From positions 1 to 36,434 of the forward strand of contig JALVDI010000206.1 in assembly GCA_027009115.1 (NCBI GenBank): a DNA stretch of 36,434 nucleotides, in the 5' to 3' direction. The notes under the pieces are model-generated. The model saw only the letters and a list, made by a program, of their open reading frames with translations, was not told the origin of the DNA and made no database searches. This DNA comes from Polyangiaceae bacterium. GTDB lineage: Bacteria > Myxococcota_A > Polyangia > Polyangiales > Houyiibacteriaceae. Positions 18,038-26,852 of this stretch are shown here, piece by piece. The position numbers and the translations under genes are program-made. The first letter of the stretch is position 1. The number at the start of each line of letters is the position of its first letter.

Positions 18038-18610
18038 GTGCCCTCGTTCCGGCCATCGCTGTGGGTGTCGCTCGCGCTCGCGGTCCTCGGCGCCTGCGAC
18101 GACCTGGGGGAGTTCCGAGCCGTCGGCGACCAGGTCTTCCGAGGCCGCGTCGTCGGACAGGACGAAACCGACTGCGTCGCCGGCGAGCCTTGCTCCTTCA
18201 TCCGGCGGGGGTTCGTCGAGGGAACCACCGCGGAGCTGGAGTTCGACCCGGCACGGGCCGACTCGGCGCCGGGGAGCCTCACCACCCTTGACGAAACCTG
18301 CGGCCCCACCTTCGCGGCGACGCCGCTCCAGCCCATCCCGGCGCTCTTCCACGATCAGCTCAGCCTCTACGACTTCCCCGGGGAGGCGCGCCTTCAGAAC
18401 TACATCTTCGCGCTGCGCCCGGTAACCGGCCCCCTCGCCGGACGCGACGCCCTCGCCTTCGTGTCGCTCCTGCGCAACGGCGACGTCGAGCTCCGCGTGC
18501 TGAGCGGCGCCGGCCGTCAGGACTGCAGCCGCGACGCCGACTGCAGCCGCTACCTCGCGGGCGAGTGCGACTACTTCGGGGTGTTCCGACTGAAACGGAC
18601 GGCCCGCTGA
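18038..18610 (+). CDS. Hypothetical lipoprotein
   Basis: GTG 18038; 'VPSFRPSLWVSLALAVLGACDDLGEF' with lipobox LGAC. The stop overlaps the tsaD start. Upstream start ATG 17894 is possible but would bury the signal peptide. Confidence 0.6.
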   Translation: MPSFRPSLWVSLALAVLGACDDLGEFRAVGDQVFRGRVVGQDETDCVAGEPCSFIRRGFVEGTTAELEFDPARADSAPGSLTTLDETCGPTFAATPLQPIPALFHDQLSLYDFPGEARLQNYIFALRPVTGPLAGRDALAFVSLLRNGDVELRVLSGAGRQDCSRDADCSRYLAGECDYFGVFRLKRTAR

Positions 18611-19668
18611 TGCGCATCCTGGGCATCGAGTCGTCCTGCGACGAGACCGCCGCCGCCGTCGTCACCACCGAGGGCGCCGTGCTCAGCGACGTCGTCGCCA
18701 GCCAGATCGACGAGCACGCGCCCTACGGCGGCGTGGTCCCCGAGTTGGCGGCGCGCGCCCATCTTCGCGCCGTCCTCCCCGTCGTCGCCCAGGCCCTGGC
18801 GCCCCTGCCCCGCGGCCTGAACGACATCGACGGGATCGCCGTCACCAACGGCCCCGGCCTGGTCGGCGCGCTCATCGTCGGTGTCCAGTTCGCCCGCACC
18901 CTCGCCTTCTGCACCGGACTCCCACTGGTCGGGGTCAACCACCTCGACGGACATCTCCTTGCGGCTCACCTCCGATACGAAGGCGCCCGCGCCCCGAGCT
19001 ACCCCTACGTCGCCCTCCTCGTCAGCGGAGGACACACGGCGCTCTACCGTGTCGACGCCTACGACGAGATCACGATCCTCGGTCAGACCCGCGACGACGC
19101 CGCCGGCGAAGCCTTCGACAAAGCCGCGAAGGTGCTCGGGCTCGGGTACCCTGGGGGGCCCGTCATCGACCGCCTGGCCTCTCACGGCGATCCCGCCGCC
19201 GTGCCCTTCCCCGTTCCGATGGCCTCCAAGGCGACCCTCGACTTCAGCTTCTCGGGCCTCAAAACAGCGGTCGCGCGCTACGTCCAGGCGCACGGCCGAC
19301 CCGACGACGACAAGACGCTGGCCGACGTCTGCGCGTCCTTCCAGGCCTCCGTGGTCCAGGTCCTCGCGCGCAAGAGCGTCATCGCGTGTCAGCGCCAGGG
19401 GATCGATCGCCTCGTCCTCTGCGGTGGCGTCGCCGCCAACCGCGGGTTGCGCGCACGGACGGCCGAGCTCGCGGCCAGGGCGGGCGTCGAGCTCGTCGTG
19501 CCCCCCGTCCGCGCATGCACCGACAACGCCGCCATGATCGCCTACGCCGGGGCGCTGCGGCTCGCACACGGAGCGCGCGACGAGGACCTTTCGGTCTACT
19601 CGCGCGATCCGATGGCGCGGCGTCGAGGCAAGTTTCGCCGCGACGGGACGCTCGTAAAGCGGCGATGA
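18610..19668 (+). CDS. tsaD: tRNA N6-adenosine threonylcarbamoyltransferase TsaD (Kae1/Gcp family)
   Basis: 'MRILGIESSCDETAAAVV', 'GPGLVGALIVGVQFARTLAF', 'GVNHLDGHLLAAHL', 'VSGGHTALYRV', 'FSFSGLKTAV', 'LCGGVAANRGLR'. Confidence 0.97.
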   Translation: MRILGIESSCDETAAAVVTTEGAVLSDVVASQIDEHAPYGGVVPELAARAHLRAVLPVVAQALAPLPRGLNDIDGIAVTNGPGLVGALIVGVQFARTLAFCTGLPLVGVNHLDGHLLAAHLRYEGARAPSYPYVALLVSGGHTALYRVDAYDEITILGQTRDDAAGEAFDKAAKVLGLGYPGGPVIDRLASHGDPAAVPFPVPMASKATLDFSFSGLKTAVARYVQAHGRPDDDKTLADVCASFQASVVQVLARKSVIACQRQGIDRLVLCGGVAANRGLRARTAELAARAGVELVVPPVRACTDNAAMIAYAGALRLAHGARDEDLSVYSRDPMARRRGKFRRDGTLVKRR

Positions 19669-20753
19669 GCGTCTTCTCGCGCCGCTGCGACTTCGCCTCG
19701 ACGCCCGGGCCCTTCGAGGCGGCTCGCCGACGGAACCCACCGCGCCTCGATCTCACACGCTCGAACCCCTCGCGCGTCGGTCTCGCGCTCCCTTCGCCGC
19801 CGCCGCTGCCCTGCCGCGACTACGACCCACACCCCCTCGGCGCACCCGCGGCGCGCGAGGCGATCGCTACGGCCATCGGGGGCGCCCCCGAGAGACTAGC
19901 GCTCACCGCGAGCACGAGCGAAGCCTACGGCCATCTCTTCAAGCTCCTTTGCGATCCTGGCGACGCGGTGCTCGTCCCGCGCCCAAGCTACCCGCTCTTC
20001 GAAGTCCTCGGTCGCCTCGAAGGGATCCGCGTCGAGACCTACCCGCTTCGCTTCGCCGGCGAGTGGATGCTCGACCACGACGCCTTCGCCGAGGCGATGC
20101 ACGACGGAGTCCGTGCCGTCGTGATCGTGCAACCGAACAACCCGACCGGATCGTTCCTGCGGGCCGCGGACCTCGCACACATCGCCAGCTTCGGCCGCCC
20201 GGTGATCAGCGACGAGGTCTTCGCATCCTACCCGCTGCGCGCGACGGAGCGTCCTCCGCTGCCAGGGCTCTGCTTCCGCCTCGATGGGCTGAGCAAATCG
20301 GCCGGGCTCCCCCAAGCCAAGCTCGCGTGGATCCGGGTCGACGGGCCGGGCTCCGACGAAGCGCTCGGGCGGCTGGAGCACGTCCTCGACGCCTACCTCT
20401 CGCCGGGCGGTCCGGTGATGGATGCGATCGACGCGGTGCTCGAGGTGGGCCAAGAGCGCCGCCGGGTGATCCAGCGGCGGATCGAAGAGACCCTCGGCGT
20501 ATTGCGCGCCCAGCGCGGCGCGGCGTTCGACGTCCTGCCGGTGGAGGCGGGCTGGTACGCGCTCCTGCGCCTTCCTGCGACCCGCTCGGACGAGTCCTGG
20601 GCGCTGGCCCTCCTCGAACGTGGAATCGGCGTACAGCCGGGCTACTTCTACGACATCGAGGCGGAAGCCCACCTCGTCGTCAGCCTGCTGACGCCGCCGG
20701 AGGAAATGCGCGCGGCGCTACGAATCCTCTCGGAGCTCCTCGACGCTTCCTGA
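19665..20753 (+). CDS. Pyridoxal-phosphate aminotransferase class I/II
   Basis: ATG 19665 overlaps the tsaD stop. 'LTASTSEAYGHLFKLLCDPGDAVLVPRPSYPLFE', 'VQPNNPTGSFL', 'ISDEVFASYPL', 'LDGLSKSAGLPQAKLAWI' (PLP lysine). Confidence 0.9.
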   Translation: MSVFSRRCDFASTPGPFEAARRRNPPRLDLTRSNPSRVGLALPSPPPLPCRDYDPHPLGAPAAREAIATAIGGAPERLALTASTSEAYGHLFKLLCDPGDAVLVPRPSYPLFEVLGRLEGIRVETYPLRFAGEWMLDHDAFAEAMHDGVRAVVIVQPNNPTGSFLRAADLAHIASFGRPVISDEVFASYPLRATERPPLPGLCFRLDGLSKSAGLPQAKLAWIRVDGPGSDEALGRLEHVLDAYLSPGGPVMDAIDAVLEVGQERRRVIQRRIEETLGVLRAQRGAAFDVLPVEAGWYALLRLPATRSDESWALALLERGIGVQPGYFYDIEAEAHLVVSLLTPPEEMRAALRILSELLDAS

Positions 20754-20801
20754 CCAACGACGCGCACCTCTGGGCGTCGGCCGCCGGACGCATCGCAGCG
20801 G

Positions 20802-20869
20802 CCCGGTCATAACATCGACACCGGGTCTACACCGACCCGGTCACAACATCGACACCGGGTCCACGTCGA
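20802..20869. repeat. 34-bp tandem duplication of the priA 3' end (2 copies, 30/34 identical), each containing an inverted repeat
   Basis: Copy 1 20802-20835 cccggtcataacatcgacaccgggtctacaccga; copy 2 20836-20869 cccggtcacaacatcgacaccgggtccacgtcga. Copy 2 contains the priA stop (tca at 20841-20843). Each has cccggt...accggg arms. Confidence 0.9.
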
Positions 20870-23090
20870 CCGTCGCCCGCGCCGGCTGCACGCCCTCGTC
20901 GATGCGCGCGACCACCCGGCGGGCCACCTGCCGAACGAGCGCGCGAGGGCCACGAACCAAAAAGCGGAACCGGTAGCGCCCCCGCAGCCGCGCGAGCGGC
21001 GCTGGCGCGGGCCCCTGGACGAGGAGCACTCCCTCGCGCACCGCGGGGTGGGCCTTCGCCAGGGTCGCCAGCTCCTCGGCCACGGCGCGCCCGCGGGCCT
21101 CGTCCCCCGCGTCGATGCGCACGGCGACCATATGAGCGAAGGGTGGGTAGCACAGCTCCCGCCGCTCCTCTCGCTCCGCCGCGTAGAACGCCTCGTAGTC
21201 GTGTGCAGCCGCTGCGCGGATCGCCGGATGCTCGGGCTGAAAGGTCTGAAAGATCACCCGACCGGGCCGTTCGCCGCGACCGGCGCGGCCCGCGACCTGC
21301 GCGAGCAACTGGAAGGTCCTCTCGCCCGCGCGAAAGTCTGGGAAGGCGAGGGACTGATCGGCCAGGAGCACCCCGACGAGCGTGACCCCAGGAAGGTCGT
21401 GCCCCTTCGTCACCATCTGCGTGCCGACGAGCAGGTCCACCTCCCGGCGACGGAGCCGGTCGAGCACGGCCTCGGCGCTCTTGCCCGTCGCTGTGTCGCG
21501 GTCGAGGCGGGCCACCACCTTGGGGGCATAGAGCTCGGCGAGCGCCTGTTCGAGCTGCTCGGTGCCGATGCCCATCGCGTCGACGCGCGTCGAGCCACAG
21601 GACGGGCAACGCTCGGGGACGGCCTGCTGGAAGTCGCAGTAGTGGCACCGCAAGCGACCCTGGGCGCGGTGCTCCGTCAACGCCACCGAGCAGGCCGGAC
21701 ACTCCACGAGCTTCCCGCAGTCGCCACAGCGGACACTCGGTGCGTAGCCTCTACGGTTCAAGAAGAGGATGGCCTGCTCCCCCGCGTCGAGGCAGTCACG
21801 GATGGCTCGCCGCAGCGGCTCGGTGAGGAGAGGATGGGTCGCCCCAGAAGTGCGCTGGCGGCGTAAGTCGAGCGTCTCCACCGCCGGGAGCGCCTGAGCG
21901 GTCGGTCGCTCCGGCAGGCTCAGGAGCCGGAGCTTTCCGGCGGCCGCCCGGTGAAACGACTCCACCGAAGGGGTCGCGCTCCCCAAAATGCAGATCGCGC
22001 CGGCTCGGTACGCCCGCAGGAGCGCCAAGTCTCGGGCGTGGTAGCGAAACCCCTCCTCCTGCTTGAAGGACGGGTCGTGCTCCTCGTCGACGACCAAGAC
22101 GCCCAGGTCCGGCACGGGTGCGAAGAGCGCGCTCCGCGCCCCGACGGCGAGGCGGAGGTCGCCGCGGCGCAGCGCCCGCCAATGATCGTCCCGCTCGCGC
22201 TCGCTGAGCCCGCTGTGGAGCACGGCGATGGCGTCGCCGAAGCGGGCCCGGAAACGCGACACGAGCTGAGGCGTCAGGGCGATTTCCGGGACGAGAAGGA
22301 GGGCGCCCTGGCCTCGATCGCGGGCTGCGGCGATGACGTGCAGGTAGACCTCGGTCTTGCCCGAGCCGGTGACCCCGTGAAGCAGGAAGGCGTCGCCGCC
22401 TCCGCCCACGATCGCGGAGACCGCGTGCCGCTGGGCGGGCGTGAGCTCCGGCGGCGTGTCTGGCGCGACGGGCGTACGGAAGAAGGGGTCGATGTGAACC
22501 TCCCGCTCGTCCGTCGTCACCAACCCTCGCGCTTCGAGGCGCCGCACGATGCCGCGGGCGCCGGCACCCACCCGCTCCCGGAGCTCCGCCAGGGGGACCT
22601 CGTCGCGGCTCGCGACCAGCGCAAGGATCTCGCGCTGCCTGGGCCCGAGCCGCTCCGCCTCGAAGGAACCCGAAACGCGAACGAAGAGCTCGCAGCGAGT
22701 ACCCACGCGCCGGCCCGGGAGCGCCTCGCCGGGGGCCAAAAAGCCGCGCTCCCGAAGCCGACGAAAGGCTCCTGCGGGCAGGGCCGGCGCCGCGGCGCGC
22801 AGCACCTCGCCGATCGGGTGCAGATAGTAGCGAGCCGCCTCCAGAAGAAAGCGAAGCAGCTCTTGAGGGAACACAGGCTCGGGCTCCAGGAGCCCCGCGA
22901 CGGTGGCGATCCGCGTCACCCCCTCGGGCGGCTCGTCGCGGTGCGCCACGACGAAGCCCGCGAGCTTGCGGCCATGGAAAGGCACCGCGACCCGCGAACC
23001 GAGCGCCGGGACCGGCTCATCCGGAGGCGCGCGATAAGTGAACGTCCGACGCAGCGGCACCGGCAAAGCGACGTCGACGAGCTCGCTCAT
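20841..23090 (-). CDS. priA: Primosomal protein N' / replication restart helicase PriA
   Basis: 'LLHGVTGSGKTEVYLHVI', 'VVDEEHDPSFKQEEGFRYHARDLA', zinc-binding 'CGDCGKLVECPACS...LRCHYCDF...CPSCGS', 'LLVGTQMVTKGHDLPGVTLVGVL', 'QVAGRAGRGERPGRVIFQT'. Start ATG 23090; the track ORF extends to 23483. Confidence 0.95.
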   Translation of the reverse strand: MSELVDVALPVPLRRTFTYRAPPDEPVPALGSRVAVPFHGRKLAGFVVAHRDEPPEGVTRIATVAGLLEPEPVFPQELLRFLLEAARYYLHPIGEVLRAAAPALPAGAFRRLRERGFLAPGEALPGRRVGTRCELFVRVSGSFEAERLGPRQREILALVASRDEVPLAELRERVGAGARGIVRRLEARGLVTTDEREVHIDPFFRTPVAPDTPPELTPAQRHAVSAIVGGGGDAFLLHGVTGSGKTEVYLHVIAAARDRGQGALLLVPEIALTPQLVSRFRARFGDAIAVLHSGLSERERDDHWRALRRGDLRLAVGARSALFAPVPDLGVLVVDEEHDPSFKQEEGFRYHARDLALLRAYRAGAICILGSATPSVESFHRAAAGKLRLLSLPERPTAQALPAVETLDLRRQRTSGATHPLLTEPLRRAIRDCLDAGEQAILFLNRRGYAPSVRCGDCGKLVECPACSVALTEHRAQGRLRCHYCDFQQAVPERCPSCGSTRVDAMGIGTEQLEQALAELYAPKVVARLDRDTATGKSAEAVLDRLRRREVDLLVGTQMVTKGHDLPGVTLVGVLLADQSLAFPDFRAGERTFQLLAQVAGRAGRGERPGRVIFQTFQPEHPAIRAAAAHDYEAFYAAEREERRELCYPPFAHMVAVRIDAGDEARGRAVAEELATLAKAHPAVREGVLLVQGPAPAPLARLRGRYRFRFLVRGPRALVRQVARRVVARIDEGVQPARATVDVDPVSML

Positions 23091-23449
23091 GGCGCGGTGG
23101 CGCGAAGGCGGTCCCGCAGAGCGCGGGCCGTCGCGCTCCCCAAGCCCTGAAGGCAAGCGTGGGCGGTCGCCCGATCGCCCCGGGCGAGCGCGAGGCGCGC
23201 CTCCAGCAGCCGCGCCGCCGGATCCGCCGGGTGCCGCTGCCGGGCAAAGCGTACCACCTCCTCGGCAAAGCGAAGGTCGCCCCGGGCGATGGCGACCCGA
23301 GCAAGCGCGAGCGTCGCCCACCGATCGTCGGGCGCAGCGGTCACACACCCGAGCAAGAGGTCGTGGGCGAGCTCCCAGCGGCGACCCCGGAGCGCCCCGT
23401 CGGCGAGCCAACGGACCGCCGCCAGGGCGTCCTCCGGCACCACGCTCAA
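23087..23449 (-). CDS. Small TPR-like helical protein (possibly T3SS-associated chaperone-like)
   Basis: MSVVPEDALAAVRWLADGALRGRRWELAHDLLLGCVTAAPDDRWATLALARVAIARGDLRFAEEVVRFARQRHPADPAARLLEARLALARGDRATAHACL...; TPR-like helix pairs; overlaps the priA start by 4 nt (ATGA). Confidence 0.65.
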   Translation of the reverse strand: MSVVPEDALAAVRWLADGALRGRRWELAHDLLLGCVTAAPDDRWATLALARVAIARGDLRFAEEVVRFARQRHPADPAARLLEARLALARGDRATAHACLQGLGSATARALRDRLRATAP

Positions 23450-23769
23450 GCCGGGCCTCCCGCGCGGCGACGATCGATCTCACCGTGGAGCGCCATCAGC
23501 TCTTGGGCACGCCGGAGCATGGTGGCCACCCTCGGGTCGAACCCGCCCTGCGCCGCTCGCGCAGCGGCCGCCTGCAGAGACGCAAAGGCGTTCGGCGAGG
23601 GTCGCGGCAGGGACGCCTGTCGGGGCAAGGCGCTCGCCACGTCGGGGGCGAGCCCCCCCAGCCGCAGCTCCCCCGGCGGCCGCTCCAGCGGCGCCTCGCC
23701 GGCGGCCACCTCGCCAGCCCGCGGAAGGCTCTTGAGGGAAGCCTCGTGGATTCGAACGCGTACCTTCAT
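23446..23769 (-). CDS. Small hypothetical protein between sctU-like and TPR-like genes
   Basis: ATG 23769: MKVRVRIHEASLKSLPRAGEVAAGEAPLERPPGELRLGG...RVATMLRRAQELMALHGEIDRRRAGGPA; 4-nt overlaps with both neighbours. Confidence 0.6.
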   Translation of the reverse strand: MKVRVRIHEASLKSLPRAGEVAAGEAPLERPPGELRLGGLAPDVASALPRQASLPRPSPNAFASLQAAAARAAQGGFDPRVATMLRRAQELMALHGEIDRRRAGGPA

Positions 23770-24821
23770 TCTTTCGACTCCTCGGCCTCGGCCCAAGCGG
23801 CCTGGAGCACCGCCGCAACCGCCTCATAGAGGTCCTCGGGGATAACCTCGCCGACCTCGAGCCCGAAGAGAGCGCGCGCCAGGGGCACGTCGCGCATGAC
23901 CGGCACGCCCGACTCCTCGGCCGCCTCGATCATCCGGCGCGCCAGGTGCTCTGCGCCGCGGGCGACCACCTCCGGCGCATCCGTCACGCCTTCTTCGTAG
24001 CGAAGCGCCACCGCAAGATGGGTCGGGTTCACGACCAACACGTCCGCGGTGCGCACCTGCTCGACCATGTCGTGCTCGATGATCTCGCGGTGGAGACGTT
24101 CACGCTGCTGCTTCGCATGGGGATCCCCCTCGGCCTCCTTGTACTCACGTTTCACCTCGTCCTTGCTCATGCGCTGATCGCGCCGATGTCGCCACCGCTG
24201 GTAGAACACGTCGAGCACGCCGATCGCCAGGATCGCGCCGCCGACCCTCAGGACCAACCCGGCCACCAACTCCCCGGCCGCCTCCAGGGTGAACAAGGCG
24301 TCATGACCTGCGAGGGCGACCACCCCACGCAGCGCCCCCCGCAGCACGCGCCAGGCCACCAGCCCGACGACGAGCATCTTGAACAGCGTCTTGAGGAGCT
24401 CGACGAGCTGCCGCTGGCTGAAAAGGTTCTTGACGCCCTTGATCGGATCAAGCCTCTCGAGCTTGGGGGCGATCGGCGCGAACGTCACCAAGGGCCCCAC
24501 CTGGAGAAAGGTCGCGAGCGCCCCCGCCAGGAGCGCGGCGAGGACCAGCGGAAACGCCGCGTCGACGCCGAGCGAGAAGCCCGCCTCCAGCAGCCCCTGG
24601 CCCGCCGGCAGCTCCCCTTCGACAGCGCGCAGCGAGAGGCGGAAGACCTCGCTCAGGCTCAGCAGAGCCCGGGGGCCGCTCGCAAACCCCGCCCCCACGA
24701 CCGCGAGGAGCACCGCGGCGGTGGCGAGGTCCCGACTCTTGGGGACCTGCCCTTTCTTGCGGGCCTCACGCAGCCGCTTGGGAGTGGCCTCCTCGGTCTT
24801 CTCGCCGGACATCGCGGACAC
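23766..24821 (-). CDS. SctU/FlhB-family type III export apparatus protein
   Basis: 'MSGEKTEEATPKRLREARKKGQVPKSRDLATAAVLL', several TM segments, 'DPIKGVKNLFSQRQLVELLKTLFK', 'MSKDEVKREYKEAEGDPHAKQQRERLHREI', NPTH autocleavage motif in 'TADVLVVNPTHLAVALRYEEG'. Confidence 0.93.
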   Translation of the reverse strand: MSAMSGEKTEEATPKRLREARKKGQVPKSRDLATAAVLLAVVGAGFASGPRALLSLSEVFRLSLRAVEGELPAGQGLLEAGFSLGVDAAFPLVLAALLAGALATFLQVGPLVTFAPIAPKLERLDPIKGVKNLFSQRQLVELLKTLFKMLVVGLVAWRVLRGALRGVVALAGHDALFTLEAAGELVAGLVLRVGGAILAIGVLDVFYQRWRHRRDQRMSKDEVKREYKEAEGDPHAKQQRERLHREIIEHDMVEQVRTADVLVVNPTHLAVALRYEEGVTDAPEVVARGAEHLARRMIEAAEESGVPVMRDVPLARALFGLEVGEVIPEDLYEAVAAVLQAAWAEAEESKE

Positions 24822-24848
24822 CTTATCAGGCCGTCACGAGGGCGGGTT

Positions 24849-24886
24849 GCGAGCGTGTTTTCGTTTCGCGAGCGTGTTTTCGTTCC
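24849..24886. repeat. 19-bp tandem direct repeat in a divergent intergenic region (18/19 identical)
   Basis: gcgagcgtgttttcgtttc (24849-24867) and gcgagcgtgttttcgttcc (24868-24886), between sctU-like (-) and the receiver-like gene (+). Confidence 0.85.
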
Positions 24887-24912
24887 GCACGGGCACGGTT
24901 ATCCTGCGGCCC

Positions 24913-26820
24913 GTGAGCCGCCCTCGCGTCGACGTCGTGGTCCCAGGAGCCGAGGGGAGCTGGATCGCCCGGGCCCTGCGTCAGGCGGGCTACGACGTGC
25001 GCGAGGCGGACGACGCCAAGGGCAGCGCCGACGCCGACGCCGTGATCCTCGACCGCTCCGTACCCGGGTTCGAGGCCATCCTCACCGAGCTGGGGGCCCC
25101 AGCGCGGATCGTGGTGGGGTGGGAGCCGGCCGAACCCGAGGACCGGCAGGCGTGGGGGGCGCGCGCGGTGTTCACGCGCCCCGTTTCATCCCACCGCCTC
25201 CTGGAGACGCTCGCCGAGGCGATCGGACGGCCGCCACCGCCGTCGTCGGCGCGCACCACCTTGCCGGCACCGAGCTCACGTCCGCCGGAGGCGCCGCCCC
25301 CGCTGCGAGAGCCAACGATCAGCCTCGGCGAAGGGACGCCGGCGCGGGAGCCGACCCTCAACCTGGAGGTCTCGGAGGTCCCCACATCGCCCAACACCCA
25401 AGCCGCCGACCAAGGCAGCCCGGAGCCGCCGCCGTCCTCATCCTCACAGGACCTCTCTTCGGCGGGCATCCACGTCGAGTTCGGACCGCGCATCGACGCG
25501 CTCTTGCGCGAGGCGGACAGGCGGGTCTTTCCCAACGAACGGCCCCTCGACCTGCGCTTTCCGGGGGGCGACGAGCCCGCCCAGGAGCTCGTCCCCGATG
25601 ACCTCTTGGCGGAAGTCTCCATGCCTCTCGACGTGCCCGACGCAGATCCCCTGGATGCCTTCACCTTCGTGGGGACGCCGGACCTCGTCACCGGTGGGGA
25701 ACGCGCCGAGGCCCCCCCCTCCGATGCCGGGAGCACGAGCGGCCGCACGCCGCGCACCGTCGACGATCGCCCGGGCCGATCCTCCGACCCGGGCAGCGCC
25801 TCGACCGCGGTGCGCTCCGGGGTCGCCCGAGAGGGGATGCTCCCAGCGGCCGGGGCCATCCGGGTACTGTGGCAGGCCCACGACGAGCCACGACCGGTTC
25901 AACTGAGCTTTCAGATCGCCGGGGGACCGGCGCTGATCCTGGCGAGCCACGGGGGTCGGCTGCTCTCCCTGGAAGGCCCTGTCCACCTCCGCGCGGCCGC
26001 CCGGCTCCGAGCAGACCAACGCCTGCGGGCGGTCCCGAACGACGAGGAAAGCGCCCGCGCGCTACTCCAGGACGAGGTCCGCTTTGGGCGACTCGACGCC
26101 TTCGAGCTGTCCCAGCTCCTGCGGCGAGCGCGCGAGACGCTCATCCACGAGTTGGTGGTCGCGCCGGAGGCTCGGTTCCGGATGGAACCCTTCACCGGCA
26201 GCGCCGGAGAACGCCCGTTGGTGCATGGTCGGCTGGTCGCCGTCGCCTGCGAGGGAGCCCGCCAGCGTGTGAGGGCGCGGGAGGCGCTGCGCTGGCTCGG
26301 GTTGGCTCCCCAAGAAAAGCTCGTGCTCTCCAGTACCTTCGGACCACGCGCCCTCGACGCGGGGCTGGAGCCCGAGCTCATCGAGGCGTTCGAAGCCGCC
26401 GCCGATCGCGCCGTGGGCGAGCTCCTGGGCTCCACGCCTACCGTCGCGGGCGTCGCCGGGGCCCTGCTGACCCTGGCCTCGGCGGACGCCGTGCGCACGG
26501 AGGGCACCGCGGACTCGATGGAGGTCCGGGCCGGCGTGGCCCGCGAGCGCATCCTCCGAGCGGCACGCCTCGCGCGCGAAGGGAACTACTTCGTCATCCT
26601 CGGCGTCGACCCCCAGGCCTCCGGTCGTGCGATCGAGCGCGCCCGCCGCCGAGCAACCCGGGAGCTCCTCCAGATCGACCTCGCCTTCCTCGACCTCGAG
26701 AACCTGGAGGATGTGCGGCGCGAAGCCCTGGTTGCGATCGAAGAGGCCGCTGCCGTTCTCGCCGACCGCCGACTGCGGGAGGCCTACGCGCGAGCCCTCG
26801 AGCGCCCACCCTTGCGGTAG
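24913..26820 (+). CDS. Multidomain regulator-like protein: N-terminal receiver-like domain, PATAN/DUF4388-like middle, degenerate J-domain-like C-terminus
   Basis: GTG 24913 (VSRPRVDVVVPGAEGSWIARALRQAGYDVREADDAKGSADADAVILDRSVPGFEAI...); middle 'VQLSFQIAGGPALILASHGGRLLSLEGP...LLQDEVRFGRLDAFELSQLLRRARETLIHELVVAPEARFRMEPF'; C-term 'REGNYFVILGVDPQASGRAIERARRRATRELL' without HPD. Confidence 0.7.
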   Translation: MSRPRVDVVVPGAEGSWIARALRQAGYDVREADDAKGSADADAVILDRSVPGFEAILTELGAPARIVVGWEPAEPEDRQAWGARAVFTRPVSSHRLLETLAEAIGRPPPPSSARTTLPAPSSRPPEAPPPLREPTISLGEGTPAREPTLNLEVSEVPTSPNTQAADQGSPEPPPSSSSQDLSSAGIHVEFGPRIDALLREADRRVFPNERPLDLRFPGGDEPAQELVPDDLLAEVSMPLDVPDADPLDAFTFVGTPDLVTGGERAEAPPSDAGSTSGRTPRTVDDRPGRSSDPGSASTAVRSGVAREGMLPAAGAIRVLWQAHDEPRPVQLSFQIAGGPALILASHGGRLLSLEGPVHLRAAARLRADQRLRAVPNDEESARALLQDEVRFGRLDAFELSQLLRRARETLIHELVVAPEARFRMEPFTGSAGERPLVHGRLVAVACEGARQRVRAREALRWLGLAPQEKLVLSSTFGPRALDAGLEPELIEAFEAAADRAVGELLGSTPTVAGVAGALLTLASADAVRTEGTADSMEVRAGVARERILRAARLAREGNYFVILGVDPQASGRAIERARRRATRELLQIDLAFLDLENLEDVRREALVAIEEAAAVLADRRLREAYARALERPPLR

Positions 26821-26852
26821 GTTCTGAGCAGCACTACAGCGATACGGTCAAC

